DNA of 34,386 nt from Rhodospirillales bacterium. GTDB taxonomy: Bacteria > Pseudomonadota > Alphaproteobacteria > ATCC43930 > CGMCC-115725. Below the pieces are notes generated by a model. That model searched no databases. It saw only the letters and a list, made by a program, of their open reading frames with translations, and was not told the origin of the DNA. Location: positions 1 to 34,386 of the forward strand of contig DAHUYF010000121.1 in the NCBI GenBank assembly GCA_027315365.1, read 5' to 3'. Below are positions 25,638-34,386 of this stretch, one piece after another. A program made the translations under genes and the position numbers. Positions within the stretch are counted from its first letter, which is position 1. Each line of letters starts with the position of its first letter.

Positions 25638-25808
25638 GGTGTCGCCGCGGCGCGTTGTGCGCTACTGGCAAACCGTCATGAACTATGTTATGTGACCGGC
25701 GCTTTCGGCCCGGTCGTGAGCGAAGCAAGGGTCGGGCCCAGGCGCCCTGCGGCCCGCGCGGCGCCGAAAGCCAGTCTACAAGCCCGTTCATCCGTCGAGG
25801 TATCACCT

Positions 25809-26042
25809 ATGAGCGATGTCGCCGATCGAGTAAAAAAGATTGTGGTCGAGCATCTTGGCGTCGATGAGGCCAAGGTGACCGACAACGCCAGCTTTATCGA
25901 CGACCTCGGCGCCGACAGCCTCGACACGGTCGAGCTGGTTATGGCGTTCGAGGAAGAGTTCGGCTGCGAAATCCCGGACGATGCGGCCGAGAAGATCGTG
26001 ACCGTGAAGGACGCGGTCAGCTTCATCGAAGCCCATAAGTAG
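25809..26042 (+). CDS. acpP: Acyl carrier protein
   Basis: AcpP is the 77-residue carrier of growing acyl chains. The phosphopantetheine site is Ser37 in [19 protein letters not shown]; the protein is highly acidic. The ATG at 25809 follows GAGGTATCACCT. The 171-bp space after fabG probably holds a separate promoter, as expected for an abundant protein, but I could not identify a convincing one. fabF begins 42 bp downstream. Confidence 0.97.
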   Translation: MSDVADRVKKIVVEHLGVDEAKVTDNASFIDDLGADSLDTVELVMAFEEEFGCEIPDDAAEKIVTVKDAVSFIEAHK

Positions 26043-26084
26043 ATCGCCGGCCGCTTTGCCGACGCAGGGATGCTGCATCCAAGC

Positions 26085-27347
<1,263 letters not shown>

Positions 27348-28343
27348 ATGGCTGCGCGGCGGCGCCGGCGCTGGCTTGGCGCGGCGCTGCTCGCCGCTCT
27401 GGCGCTGGCCGGCGCGACGTACTGGGCGTGGCGCGACTATACCGCGCCGGGACCGTTGTCCACCGGCAGGATCGTCGTCATCCCGCGCGGCGCCGGGGTG
27501 AGCGCGGTGGCCGATCTGCTGGCCGAGCAGGGCATTGTCGCCCATCCCTGGTCCTTTGTCTTCGGTACCTTCCTAGACGGCAAGCTTGGCGCGCTCAAGG
27601 CCGGCGAGTACGAATTTGCCGCCGCCATCAGCCCGCGCTCGGCCGCGGCGCTCATCGTCAGCGGCCATGTCGTGCAGCACCGCGTCACCGTGCCCGAAGG
27701 TCTCACCAGCCTCGAGGTTGTCGCTTTGCTGCGCCAGCAGGAAGCGCTCGAGGGCAGCGTCGATGATACGCCGCCCGAGGGCAGCCTGTTTCCCGATACC
27801 TACTTCTATGTGCTGGGCGAGCGTCGCCAGGATCTCCTGGCGCGGATGCGCCGCGCCAGAGACCGTGAGCTGGCAAGCGCCTGGGCCGAGCGCAGCCCGG
27901 AGCTTTCGCTGACCAGCCCGGCGGAGGCGCTGACCCTGGCCTCGATCGTCGAGAAGGAGACGGCGCGCGAAGATGAGCGGCCCCATGTCGCCGCCGTTTT
28001 CCTGAACCGGCTGCGGCTCGGCATGAAGCTGCAGGCCGATCCCACGGTCGCCTATGCGCTGACCCGGGGCGGCGCCGGGGCGCTCGACCATCCGCTGGAC
28101 CATGAGGATCTGGCGGTGGATTCACCCTACAACACCTATCTCCATGCCGGCCTGCCGCCGACGCCGATCGACAATCCCGGGCTGGCCGCGCTGCGTGCCG
28201 TGCTGCACCCCGATGCCAGCGACGACCTCTACTTCGTGGCTGACGGCAGCGGCGGCCATGCCTTCGCGCATAGCTTGGCCGAGCATAATCGCAATGTCGC
28301 GCAGCTCCGCCGCCAGCATGCCGAGAGCGGTGGCACGCCGTGA
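27348..28343 (+). CDS. mltG: Endolytic transglycosylase MltG
   Basis: MltG cuts growing peptidoglycan strands and so sets glycan length. The 331-residue protein has an N-terminal membrane anchor (about 8-27), a LysM-like/periplasmic region and the YceG catalytic core with ASIVEKETA (Glu202/Glu204) and [41 protein letters not shown]. The ATG directly follows the fabF stop. This fabF-mltG order is typical of alphaproteobacteria. Confidence 0.95.
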   Translation: MAARRRRRWLGAALLAALALAGATYWAWRDYTAPGPLSTGRIVVIPRGAGVSAVADLLAEQGIVAHPWSFVFGTFLDGKLGALKAGEYEFAAAISPRSAAALIVSGHVVQHRVTVPEGLTSLEVVALLRQQEALEGSVDDTPPEGSLFPDTYFYVLGERRQDLLARMRRARDRELASAWAERSPELSLTSPAEALTLASIVEKETAREDERPHVAAVFLNRLRLGMKLQADPTVAYALTRGGAGALDHPLDHEDLAVDSPYNTYLHAGLPPTPIDNPGLAALRAVLHPDASDDLYFVADGSGGHAFAHSLAEHNRNVAQLRRQHAESGGTP

Positions 28344-28359
28344 ACCGGAGGAGAGCGGA

Positions 28360-28647
28360 ATGACCCGCGCCGAAAGCATCCGCCACGAGGACAACGACGC
28401 GGTCCGCGTGACCGAGTGGCGCTTCGCGCCCGGCGCGGCGACGGGGCATCATCACCACGAATTCGATTACGTCGTCGTCTACGTCACCCCGGCGAAGATT
28501 CGCGCCGTCGGCCCCGGCGGCGAGACGAGCTTCGAGATGGGCGCCGGCCAGTCCTATTTCCGTCGGGCCGGCGTCGAGCACGACGTCATCAATGTCGGCG
28601 ACGCGCCCGTCACCTTCGTCGAGATCGAGCTGAAGCGGCCGCGCTAG
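28360..28647 (+). CDS. Small cupin-domain protein
   Basis: This is a 95-residue single-domain cupin. GHHHHEFDYVVVYVTPAKIRAVGPGG and, later, GQSYFRRAGVEHDVINVG give the two cupin motifs with a histidine-rich metal site. A strong GGAGGAG (28346-28352) precedes its ATG, so I reject the longer upstream frame inside mltG. It may be co-transcribed with mltG 16 bp upstream. Its TAG stop forms part of the border of the tandem-hairpin element. No specific function is assigned. Confidence 0.85.
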   Translation: MTRAESIRHEDNDAVRVTEWRFAPGAATGHHHHEFDYVVVYVTPAKIRAVGPGGETSFEMGAGQSYFRRAGVEHDVINVGDAPVTFVEIELKRPR

Positions 28648-28765
28648 TGTTGCGGTTTCGACACTTGATCCCCGATCAGGTGTTGAAACCGCAACGCAAC
28701 CCTTTGAGTTTGCCAGTGTTCCGACACCGACGCTTGAGAGACAGGCGTCAGTGTCGGAACACTAG
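28644..28765. repeat. Tandem-hairpin palindromic element with CTAG ends
   Basis: This is 122 bp holding two long imperfect hairpins in a row. Hairpin 1 pairs 28649-28670 with 28674-28695 (22-bp arms, two G-T pairs, CCC loop). Hairpin 2 pairs 28715-28736 with 28742-28763 (22-bp arms, one mismatch and one G-T pair, AGAGA loop). The whole is bounded by inverted CTAGTGTT (28644-28651) and AACACTAG (28758-28765). Both flanking convergent genes use a TAG that lies in these ends. It resembles a REP/BIME or MITE-type element and may also terminate transcription in both directions. Confidence 0.8.
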
Positions 28766-29523
28766 CCGCGCGCCACCCGCCGCGTGAGGGCGTCGCTGAG
28801 CCGCCAGCGCAAGCAGCCGGCGAGCCAGGTCAACGCCGCGGTGGGCCAGGGGAAGGCGATGCGGCCGTCATCTCGCGCGAGGCCCCGGGCGATGATCTCC
28901 GCTGCCCGCTTCGCCGAGATGAGGAACGGCATCGGGAATTTGTTGGCCGCGGTCATGCGCGTGGTGACGAAGCCGGGGCAGATGACGCAGACGCGGATCC
29001 CGTCGCGGGCGAGCATCAGGCGCCAGGCGTCGCCGAGCGCCTTCACCGCGGCCTTCGACGCGGAATAGGCGGGCGCGGTCGGCAGCCCGCGATAGGCGGC
29101 GAGCAAGCTGAGCAGCGCGATCTGGCCGCCTCGCCTCGCCGTCATGCGCGGCAGCACGGGAAAGACGGTGTTGAGCACGCTCTCGATATTGGTCGTCAGC
29201 ACGCGTCGCGCGGTCGCCTCGTCCTGGCGTCGGGCCCCCATCCCGGCGGCGATGCCGGCATTGGCGATCACCAGATCGAGCGGCGTGCGGTCGTCAACCC
29301 GCTCTATCCAGCGGCGCAGCCCGTCGCGGTCGGTGACGTCGATCGCGGCGGCATCGACTGCGGCGCCGGCGGCGCTACAGGCGGCGGCGACCGCTGCCAG
29401 CCGTGAACCGTCTCACCCGGTAAGCGCCAGCGCACGCCCCGGCGCGGCATAGTGCCGGGCGAGCGCCTCGCCGATGCCGCTCGACGCGCCGGTGATGAGC
29501 AGGCTCTGTGGAATCCGGGCCAT
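28762..29523 (-). pseudogene. Short-chain dehydrogenase gene with premature stop
   Basis: Read from the ATG at 29523 this is a normal 253-residue SDR: MARIPQSLLITGASSGIGEALARHYAAPGRALALTG, then a TGA at codon 37 (29415-29413), then DGSRLAAVAAACSAAGAA. The remainder is intact, with NAG near residue 91, a catalytic YSASK and CPGFVTTRMT. A CGA (Arg) to TGA change would explain it, as relatives have GRD at this spot. Without read-through or restart the product would lose its cofactor-binding fold. The TAG stop lies in the hairpin element. A sequencing error is possible but the rest of the frame shows no decay, so the stop is recent or an error. Confidence 0.8.
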
Positions 29524-29603
29524 GGGTTTCCACGTGCTTTGTTGTTGCGCGGTGCCGCCAAGGCTATAAACGCCCGGGCTGCTCGTCGAGGGGATATGAG
29601 CGC

Positions 29604-30491
29604 GTGACCGTCTCCAGCATGACCGGATTTGCCCGCAGCGACGGGCACGAGGAGGGTGTGTCCTGGGTCTGGGAGGTCAAGAGCGTCAACAGCAAGTCGC
29701 TCGACCTGCGGTTCCGCCTGCCGCCGGGCCTCGAGTCGCTGGAGCTGCCGCTGCGCGCGGGCATCGCCCAGCGCTTGAAGCGGGGCGCCGTCTCGGTGAC
29801 GCTCTCCCTGCTGAAAATCGGCGGCGGCGGCGGGTTGCGCGTCAATCGCGACGCGCTGGCGCAGGTCGCGGCGCTGGCGCAGGAACTCGTTGCCGAGGGC
29901 AAGGCGGCGCCGGCGCGCGCCGACGGTCTGCTGGCCTTGCGCGGCGTCCTCGAGAGCGGCGAAGAGAGCGAGGACGAGGGGCGCCGCGAGCGCCGGCAGG
30001 CGGCGCTGCTGCGCGGGTTCGAGGCGGCGCTGCACGCGCTCTCCGCCATGCGTGCGGCCGAAGGCGAGCGGCTCATTCCTGCGCTGGAGGCGCGGTTGGC
30101 GGAGATCGCTCGGCTCGTCGCGACGGCCGAGGACAGCGCTGCGGCGCAGCCGCAGGCGCTCAAGGCGCGCCTCGCCGAGATGCTGGCGCAGCTTCTCGAT
30201 GCCTCGCCGGCGCTGGCGCCGGATCGCCTGGCGCAAGAGGTGGCGCTGCTCGTCGCCAAGGGCGACATCCGGGAGGAGCTCGACCGTCTCTCGGCGCATA
30301 TCGTCGCGGCGCAGGAGCTGCTCGCCGAGGGCGGCCCCATCGGCCGGCGGTTCGATTTCCTCTGCCAGGAGTTCAACCGCGAGGCCAACACCTTGTGCTC
30401 GAAATCGGCCGATCTCTCCCTGACGCGCGTCGGCCTCGCCCTCAAGGCGGCGATCGAACAGCTACGCGAGCAAGTGCAGAATCTTGAATAG
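29604..30491 (+). CDS. YicC family endoribonuclease
   Basis: This 295-residue YicC/YloC family protein begins VTVSSMTGFARSDG and contains WEVKSVNSKSLDLRFRLPPGLESLE and the C-terminal GRRFDFLCQEFNREANTLCSKS, both hallmarks. YicC proteins of E. coli and Bacillus have been shown to be RNases. I chose GTG at 29604 because GAGGGG lies about 10 bases upstream; ATG at 29619 would be too far. gmk follows 9 bp later, which is the conserved order. Confidence 0.9.
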   Translation: MTVSSMTGFARSDGHEEGVSWVWEVKSVNSKSLDLRFRLPPGLESLELPLRAGIAQRLKRGAVSVTLSLLKIGGGGGLRVNRDALAQVAALAQELVAEGKAAPARADGLLALRGVLESGEESEDEGRRERRQAALLRGFEAALHALSAMRAAEGERLIPALEARLAEIARLVATAEDSAAAQPQALKARLAEMLAQLLDASPALAPDRLAQEVALLVAKGDIREELDRLSAHIVAAQELLAEGGPIGRRFDFLCQEFNREANTLCSKSADLSLTRVGLALKAAIEQLREQVQNLE

Positions 30492-30500
30492 GCTCGGACG

Positions 30501-31145
30501 ATGAACGGGACGGACATCGCGCGGCGCGGCATCCTGCTGGTGCTGTCGTCGCCTTCGGGCGCCGGCAAGACCACCATCACGCGCGAACTCGTCGCACGCG
30601 ATCCCAATCTGCGCATCTCCGTCTCGGTCACCACCCGGCCGAAGCGCGCCGGCGAGGTCGACGGCCAGCACTACCATTTCATCACCCGCGCGCGCTTCGA
30701 CGACATGGTCGCCAAAGGCGAACTGTTGGAGCACGCCATCGTCTTCGGCAATTGCTACGGCACGCCTCGCGCGCCGGTCGAGGCCGTGCTGAGCGCCGGC
30801 GGCGACATCGTCAGCGATATCGATTGGCAAGGGACGCAGCAGCTCAAGGCGAGCGTCCGCGGCGACCTCGTCTCGGTTTTCGTCCTGCCGCCCAGCATGG
30901 CCGCGCTCGAGGAGCGGCTGCGGACGCGCGCCCAGGACAGCCCCGATGTGGTGCGCGCGCGCATGGCCAAATCCACCGACGAGATGAGCCACTGGCCGGA
31001 ATACGACTACGTCGTCGTCAACCAGAACGACGATCTCGAGGCCAGCGTTCGGCGCGTACAGGCGATCCTCGCCGCCGAGCGCGTCCGGCGCGACCGGCAG
31101 ACCGGCCTCGCCGATTTCGTCAATCGGCTGCGGAGCGGGGGCTGA
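30501..31145 (+). CDS. gmk: Guanylate kinase
   Basis: Gmk phosphorylates GMP to GDP. The 214-residue protein has the P-loop [10 protein letters not shown], the GMP-binding [22 protein letters not shown], and [13 protein letters not shown]. It is co-transcribed with yicC. Its 3' end overlaps the convergent rsmA by 26 bp. Confidence 0.96.
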   Translation: MNGTDIARRGILLVLSSPSGAGKTTITRELVARDPNLRISVSVTTRPKRAGEVDGQHYHFITRARFDDMVAKGELLEHAIVFGNCYGTPRAPVEAVLSAGGDIVSDIDWQGTQQLKASVRGDLVSVFVLPPSMAALEERLRTRAQDSPDVVRARMAKSTDEMSHWPEYDYVVVNQNDDLEASVRRVQAILAAERVRRDRQTGLADFVNRLRSGG

Positions 31146-31971
31146 GCGCGCGCCAGGCTCGCGCCAGCCCGCAGAACTGTTCGACCGACAGCTCTTCCGC
31201 CCGCGCCGTCGGCGGCGTGTCGCCTGCCGCGAGCAGCGCGTCGACGTCGACGCCGAGCGATTTCAGGCTTTGGCGCAGCATCTTGCGACGCTGGCCGAAG
31301 CCAGCAGCGAGCACCCGCTCCAGATCCTCCCGGCGGCAGGCAGCGAGCGGCACCGCGCGCGGTGTCAGGCGCAGCACGCTCGAGGTCACTTTGGGCGCCG
31401 GCACGAAGGCTCTCGGCGGGATGTCGAACAGCAAACGCACCTCGCAGAGCCACTGTGTCATCACCGAAAGTCTGCCATACGCCTTGGTGCGCGGCGCGGC
31501 CGCGAGGCGCTGCGCCACTTCCTTCTGGAACATGAGCGTGAGGCTCTCGTAGGCGGCGGCATCACGCAGCCAGCCGAGCAGCAGCGGCGTGGCGACGTTG
31601 TAGGGCAGGTTGGCGACGATCTTGCGCGGCGCCGGCGTCAGCGCCGCGGGATCGATCGCGAGGGCGTCGGCGGCGACGATGCCGAGGCGGCCGGGAAATG
31701 CCGCAGCGAGCTCTTCAAGTGCCGCGACGCACCGCTCGTCCCGCTCGATCGCGGTGACGTGCCGCGCCCCGGCGAGCAGCAGCGCGCGAGTGAGGCCGCC
31801 GGGCCCGGGGCCGATCTCGATCACGTTGACGTGTTCGAGCGGCGCTGCCGCGCGCGCGATGCGTGCGGTGAGATTGAGGTCGAGCAGAAAATTCTGCCCG
31901 AGCGATTTGCGCGCCGCCAAGCCGTGTCGCGCGATCACGTCGCGCAGCGGCGGCAGTGCCGGCTCGGCCAT
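31120..31971 (-). CDS. rsmA: 16S rRNA (adenine-1518/1519-N6)-dimethyltransferase RsmA
   Basis: RsmA (KsgA) dimethylates two adjacent adenines near the 3' end of 16S rRNA during ribosome assembly. The 283-residue protein has [10 protein letters not shown], the SAM loop [11 protein letters not shown] and the catalytic [11 protein letters not shown]. Start ATG at 31971 is 8 bp after the pdxA stop, the usual pdxA-rsmA pair. It overlaps the end of gmk by 26 bp. Confidence 0.96.
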   Translation of the reverse strand: MAEPALPPLRDVIARHGLAARKSLGQNFLLDLNLTARIARAAAPLEHVNVIEIGPGPGGLTRALLLAGARHVTAIERDERCVAALEELAAAFPGRLGIVAADALAIDPAALTPAPRKIVANLPYNVATPLLLGWLRDAAAYESLTLMFQKEVAQRLAAAPRTKAYGRLSVMTQWLCEVRLLFDIPPRAFVPAPKVTSSVLRLTPRAVPLAACRREDLERVLAAGFGQRRKMLRQSLKSLGVDVDALLAAGDTPPTARAEELSVEQFCGLARAWRALSPRSAAD

Positions 31972-31979
31972 GCCGGCGC

Positions 31980-32975
31980 TCAGCCGCGGGCGCGCCGCGC
32001 CGCCATGTCGCCGGCCAGCCTGAGCGCCGCGATCAGGCTCGTCGGGTCGGCCTTGCCGGTGCCCGCGATGTCGAGCGCCGTGCCGTGGTCGGGCGAGGTG
32101 CGGATGAAGGGCAGGCCCAACGTGACGTTGATGCCGCCCGCGAAATCAATGGTCTTGAGCGGGATCAGTGCCTGATCGTGATACATGCACAACGCGGCAT
32201 CGTAGCGCTGCCGCGCCGCCGGATGGAAAAGCGTGTCGGCGGGAGCCGGGCCGGAAGCATCAACGCCCGCAGCGCGCAGCTCGGCGACGGCGGGCGCAAT
32301 GATGTCGATCTCTTCGCGGCCGAGCGTGCCGCGTTCGCCGGCATGCGGGTTCAGCCCGGCTACCGCGAGGCGCGGCCGCGGAATGCCGAAATCGCGCACC
32401 AGCCCGGCGGCGGCGACCCGGCCCACGGCGACGATGCGCTCGACGCGGAGAGCTGCCAGGGCTTCGCGCAGCGGCTGGTGGATGGTGACGAGCACCACGC
32501 GCAGCTCGGAACAGGCCAGCATCATCACCGGCGCGGCGCCGCCGGCAAGCTCGGCAAGGAACTCGGTGTGGCCCGGATGGCGGAAGCCGGCGGCGTAAAG
32601 CGCCTCCTTCTGGATGGGATTGGTGACCAGCGCGCCGGCGCGGCCGGCTTTTGCCAGCGCGGCGCCGGTGGCGATCGCCTCGATCACGGCCGGCGCATGG
32701 GCAGGGTCGGGCCGCCCGGGCGTCGCCGGTTGCGGCAGCGCGAGTGGCAGCACCGGCAGCGCATCGGCGAAGACGGCCTCCGCCTGCTGCGGCGCGTCGA
32801 CCCGGCGCAGCCTGGCCGACCAGCCGAGGCTTGCGGCGATACGCTCGAGCCGTGCCGGGTCGTCGATGACGAAGAAGGGAGGGACGTTGGCTTCCTTGCG
32901 CCGCAGCCACGCGAGCAGCGCGATCTCGCCGCCGATTCCCGCCGGCTCACCCATGGTGAGCGCAATAGGCATCAT
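31980..32975 (-). CDS. pdxA: 4-hydroxythreonine-4-phosphate dehydrogenase
   Basis: PdxA is the NAD-dependent dehydrogenase of the DXP-dependent pyridoxal phosphate pathway. The 331-residue protein has [23 protein letters not shown] and the three metal histidines in GHTEF, LNPHAGE and MYHDQ, with the C-terminal [14 protein letters not shown]. The ATG at 32975 overlaps the upstream integrase stop (ATGA) and no ribosome site lies before it. The usual upstream gene, surA, is missing: a tyrosine recombinase is there instead. The promoter is therefore unclear. Confidence 0.95.
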   Translation of the reverse strand: MMPIALTMGEPAGIGGEIALLAWLRRKEANVPPFFVIDDPARLERIAASLGWSARLRRVDAPQQAEAVFADALPVLPLALPQPATPGRPDPAHAPAVIEAIATGAALAKAGRAGALVTNPIQKEALYAAGFRHPGHTEFLAELAGGAAPVMMLACSELRVVLVTIHQPLREALAALRVERIVAVGRVAAAGLVRDFGIPRPRLAVAGLNPHAGERGTLGREEIDIIAPAVAELRAAGVDASGPAPADTLFHPAARQRYDAALCMYHDQALIPLKTIDFAGGINVTLGLPFIRTSPDHGTALDIAGTGKADPTSLIAALRLAGDMAARRARG

Positions 32976-34126
32976 TTTTTTGGTATTTCAGCGGTTTTTC
33001 CGTCGATCTCCGGCGGAGTTTTCCGTCGCAACTCACGATCCGTCCGGCGCCGGTGGTCGTCGAATTTGGCGATCGCGGCGCGCGCCATGGTTGCGTTGGG
33101 CCGGACATAGCGCCTGATCTCGTCGCTGTTGTGGCCCGTGATGGCGCGGATCTCGCCCTCCGTGCAGCCGGCCTCACCCAGCCGCGTCGCCCCGGTGTGC
33201 CGGAAATGCATGAAGAGCCGCTTGTCGTCGATGCCGGCCCCGCGGCAGATCTCCCGGTGGACCCTCCTGAAGTTGTCCTCGCCGTAGGGCTGCCGGATCG
33301 GCTCGCTGATGACGAAGTGGACGTCGTCCAGAGGCGCGGCCTCGAGCGCGCGGCGCAGCTCCGGCAGCACGGGCACCGTCAGCAGCTTGCCCGTCTTCCT
33401 CTGACGGAAGGTCATCTCTCCGCGGATCACCGAGCCGCCGGCGGTCTGATACTCGGCATGCGGGTCCCACGCCGATCGCTTCATGTCGATGACGTCGGCC
33501 TCGCGCTGGCCGAGGGACACGGCCATCGTCGCGGCGAGCGCCATCGACGGGCGGCCGCGGCGGATCGCCTCGTCGATGTAGGCTGAGATCTGGTAGTCCT
33601 CCCACGGCTCGCCGTCGCCGCCGGCATCGTAGAGATGGAGCTTGTCGAAGTTGTCGATCTTGTGGCCGAGATCCCGGGCGAAGTGCATGACGATCCGGAA
33701 CACCTTGAGGATGGTCGCTGCGAAGCTCGGCGCCTGGGCCTCCAGCACCTCCTGCCAGGCCTTAACGGCCTTGCGGGTGACCTTCTCCGGCCGCTTGTCG
33801 CCGCACCACTCGACCACCCGGACGATCGCCTTGTCGTAGTTCCTGTGGGTCTTCGGGGCGAGGTCCTTCCAGGCGTTCGATGCCTTGTAGCGCTCGACCA
33901 CCCAGGCCACGGTGCCCTCGACCGGGACCGGCGCGGCGGGTGGGCCTCCCTTCAGCGCCGCCTCAACCTGGGCGTTCAAGGTCTGGGCGCGCGCGATAGC
34001 CTCCGCGGCGTCCTTGCCCAACGGCTCGGCCGAAAAACCCAGCGGCCGGATGCGCCGGCTCGGCTCCCAATAATATCCGCTGGGGGTTTGGCGCAGATAG
34101 GGGATGGTCAGGCCGATTTCCGCCAT
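32972..34126 (-). CDS. Tyrosine recombinase / integrase
   Basis: This is a 384-residue site-specific integrase. It has an N-terminal Arm-like segment (about 1-60), a SAM-like core-binding domain (about 70-165) and a catalytic domain. Visible catalytic positions are Arg208 (LGQREAD), Lys244 (RQRKTGK), Arg309 (FRHTGATRL), His332 (ITGHNSDE) and the nucleophile Tyr340 (RRYVRPN). The box II His that should lie three residues before Arg309 is Met306, with His at 307 instead. Its TGA overlaps the pdxA ATG. It overlaps the upstream HTH gene by 19 bp, so both are likely co-transcribed. It probably belongs to an integrated island or prophage that continues past the right end. Confidence 0.9.
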   Translation of the reverse strand: MAEIGLTIPYLRQTPSGYYWEPSRRIRPLGFSAEPLGKDAAEAIARAQTLNAQVEAALKGGPPAAPVPVEGTVAWVVERYKASNAWKDLAPKTHRNYDKAIVRVVEWCGDKRPEKVTRKAVKAWQEVLEAQAPSFAATILKVFRIVMHFARDLGHKIDNFDKLHLYDAGGDGEPWEDYQISAYIDEAIRRGRPSMALAATMAVSLGQREADVIDMKRSAWDPHAEYQTAGGSVIRGEMTFRQRKTGKLLTVPVLPELRRALEAAPLDDVHFVISEPIRQPYGEDNFRRVHREICRGAGIDDKRLFMHFRHTGATRLGEAGCTEGEIRAITGHNSDEIRRYVRPNATMARAAIAKFDDHRRRTDRELRRKTPPEIDGKTAEIPKK

Positions 34127-34344
34127 GCCTTGGCCCGCGCGATGAGTTCGTCCTCGTCCGAGGCCGGTTCTAGGGCACTCGCCCGAGGATTGTCCAGAGA
34201 CCGTTTGACCGCCTCGATGTCATATTTTCGGGAGCCGCGCACGGGCCCGGGTATCGTCCCCGCCTTGCGCAGGCGAGCGAGGGCAGACGGGCTGACGCCG
34301 AGGTATTCGCGCAGCTTCGTCGGGGTGACAAGTCTCGGTTCCAT
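34108..34344 (-). CDS. Small HTH protein, excisionase-like
   Basis: This 78-residue protein has a winged-helix/MerR-like N-terminus: VTPTKLREYLGVSPSALARLRKAGTIPGPVRGSRKYDIEAVKRSLD. This is the form of HTH_17/excisionase proteins that bind att-site DNA or regulate an integrase. The ATG at 34342-34344 has GGGGT just before it. It overlaps the integrase start by 19 bp and precedes it, so it is probably its regulatory or directionality partner. Phage-type repressor is an alternative. Confidence 0.75.
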   Translation of the reverse strand: MEPRLVTPTKLREYLGVSPSALARLRKAGTIPGPVRGSRKYDIEAVKRSLDNPRASALEPASDEDELIARAKAWRKSA

Positions 34345-34386
34345 ACCCCGTCTATGGGTTCGGGGTTGCCTTTCCGGGCGGCAGGT

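Overview
The window is about 34 kb of very GC-rich DNA with densely packed genes. It looks like an alphaproteobacterial chromosome, probably Rhodospirillales-like. The reasons are the conserved gene blocks (rpsF-rpsR-rplI; dnaB-alr-mlaE-mlaF-radA-cvpA-purF; yfgM-bamB-der; fabD-fabG-acpP-fabF-mltG; yicC-gmk), a DUF2794 protein, an N-terminally short [4Fe-4S]-type PurF, and candidate promoter motifs of alphaproteobacterial type (an EcfG-like GGAAC/GTT pair and a CtrA-like TTAA-N7-TTA box). No rRNA, tRNA, CRISPR array or insertion sequence with a transposase was seen.

Layout from left to right. 1-1014 is the 3' part of an amidase. 1024-1389 is a DUF2794 gene on the minus strand. 1548-4903 is the envelope/ribosome operon yfgM-bamB-der. 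5149-5472 encodes a small secreted, disordered two-cysteine protein with its own candidate stress promoter and a strong terminator, facing a cupin gene. 6432-8290 is a sugar-acid pair (DenD-like dehydrogenase and hydroxypyruvate/tetronate isomerase). 8329-16950, all minus strand, is dnaB-alr-mlaE-mlaF-radA-cvpA followed by purF and an SDR. 17165-21984 is an accessory block: chemoreceptor, cyclopropane fatty acid synthase, aldo/keto reductase and OsmC. 22016-23292 is rpsF-rpsR-rplI on the minus strand. A 650-bp gap with a strong 28-bp dyad follows. 23947-28343 is fatty-acid synthesis plus mltG, then a small cupin gene. 28647-28764 is a compact element of two long hairpins. 28762-29523 is an SDR gene broken by an in-frame stop. 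29604-31145 is yicC-gmk. 31120-32975 is pdxA-rsmA on the minus strand. 32972-34344 is a tyrosine recombinase and a small HTH protein, probably the edge of an integrated element that runs off the right end.

How the genes relate. Most of the window is housekeeping: outer-membrane assembly (YfgM, BamB), ribosome assembly (Der, RsmA, S6, S18, L9), DNA replication and repair (DnaB, RadA), cell-wall precursors and chain release (Alr, MltG), fatty-acid and phospholipid metabolism (FabD, FabG, AcpP, FabF, Cfa, MlaEF), nucleotides (PurF, Gmk) and vitamin B6 (PdxA). The accessory signals are where conserved order is broken: rplI and dnaB are separated by about 5 kb, an integrase stands where surA often precedes pdxA, and a palindromic element sits exactly between two stop codons. 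I found no convincing undescribed multi-gene system. The most unusual items are the hairpin element, the nonsense-broken SDR, the integrase-pdxA junction and the operator-like dyad beside a decayed reading frame.
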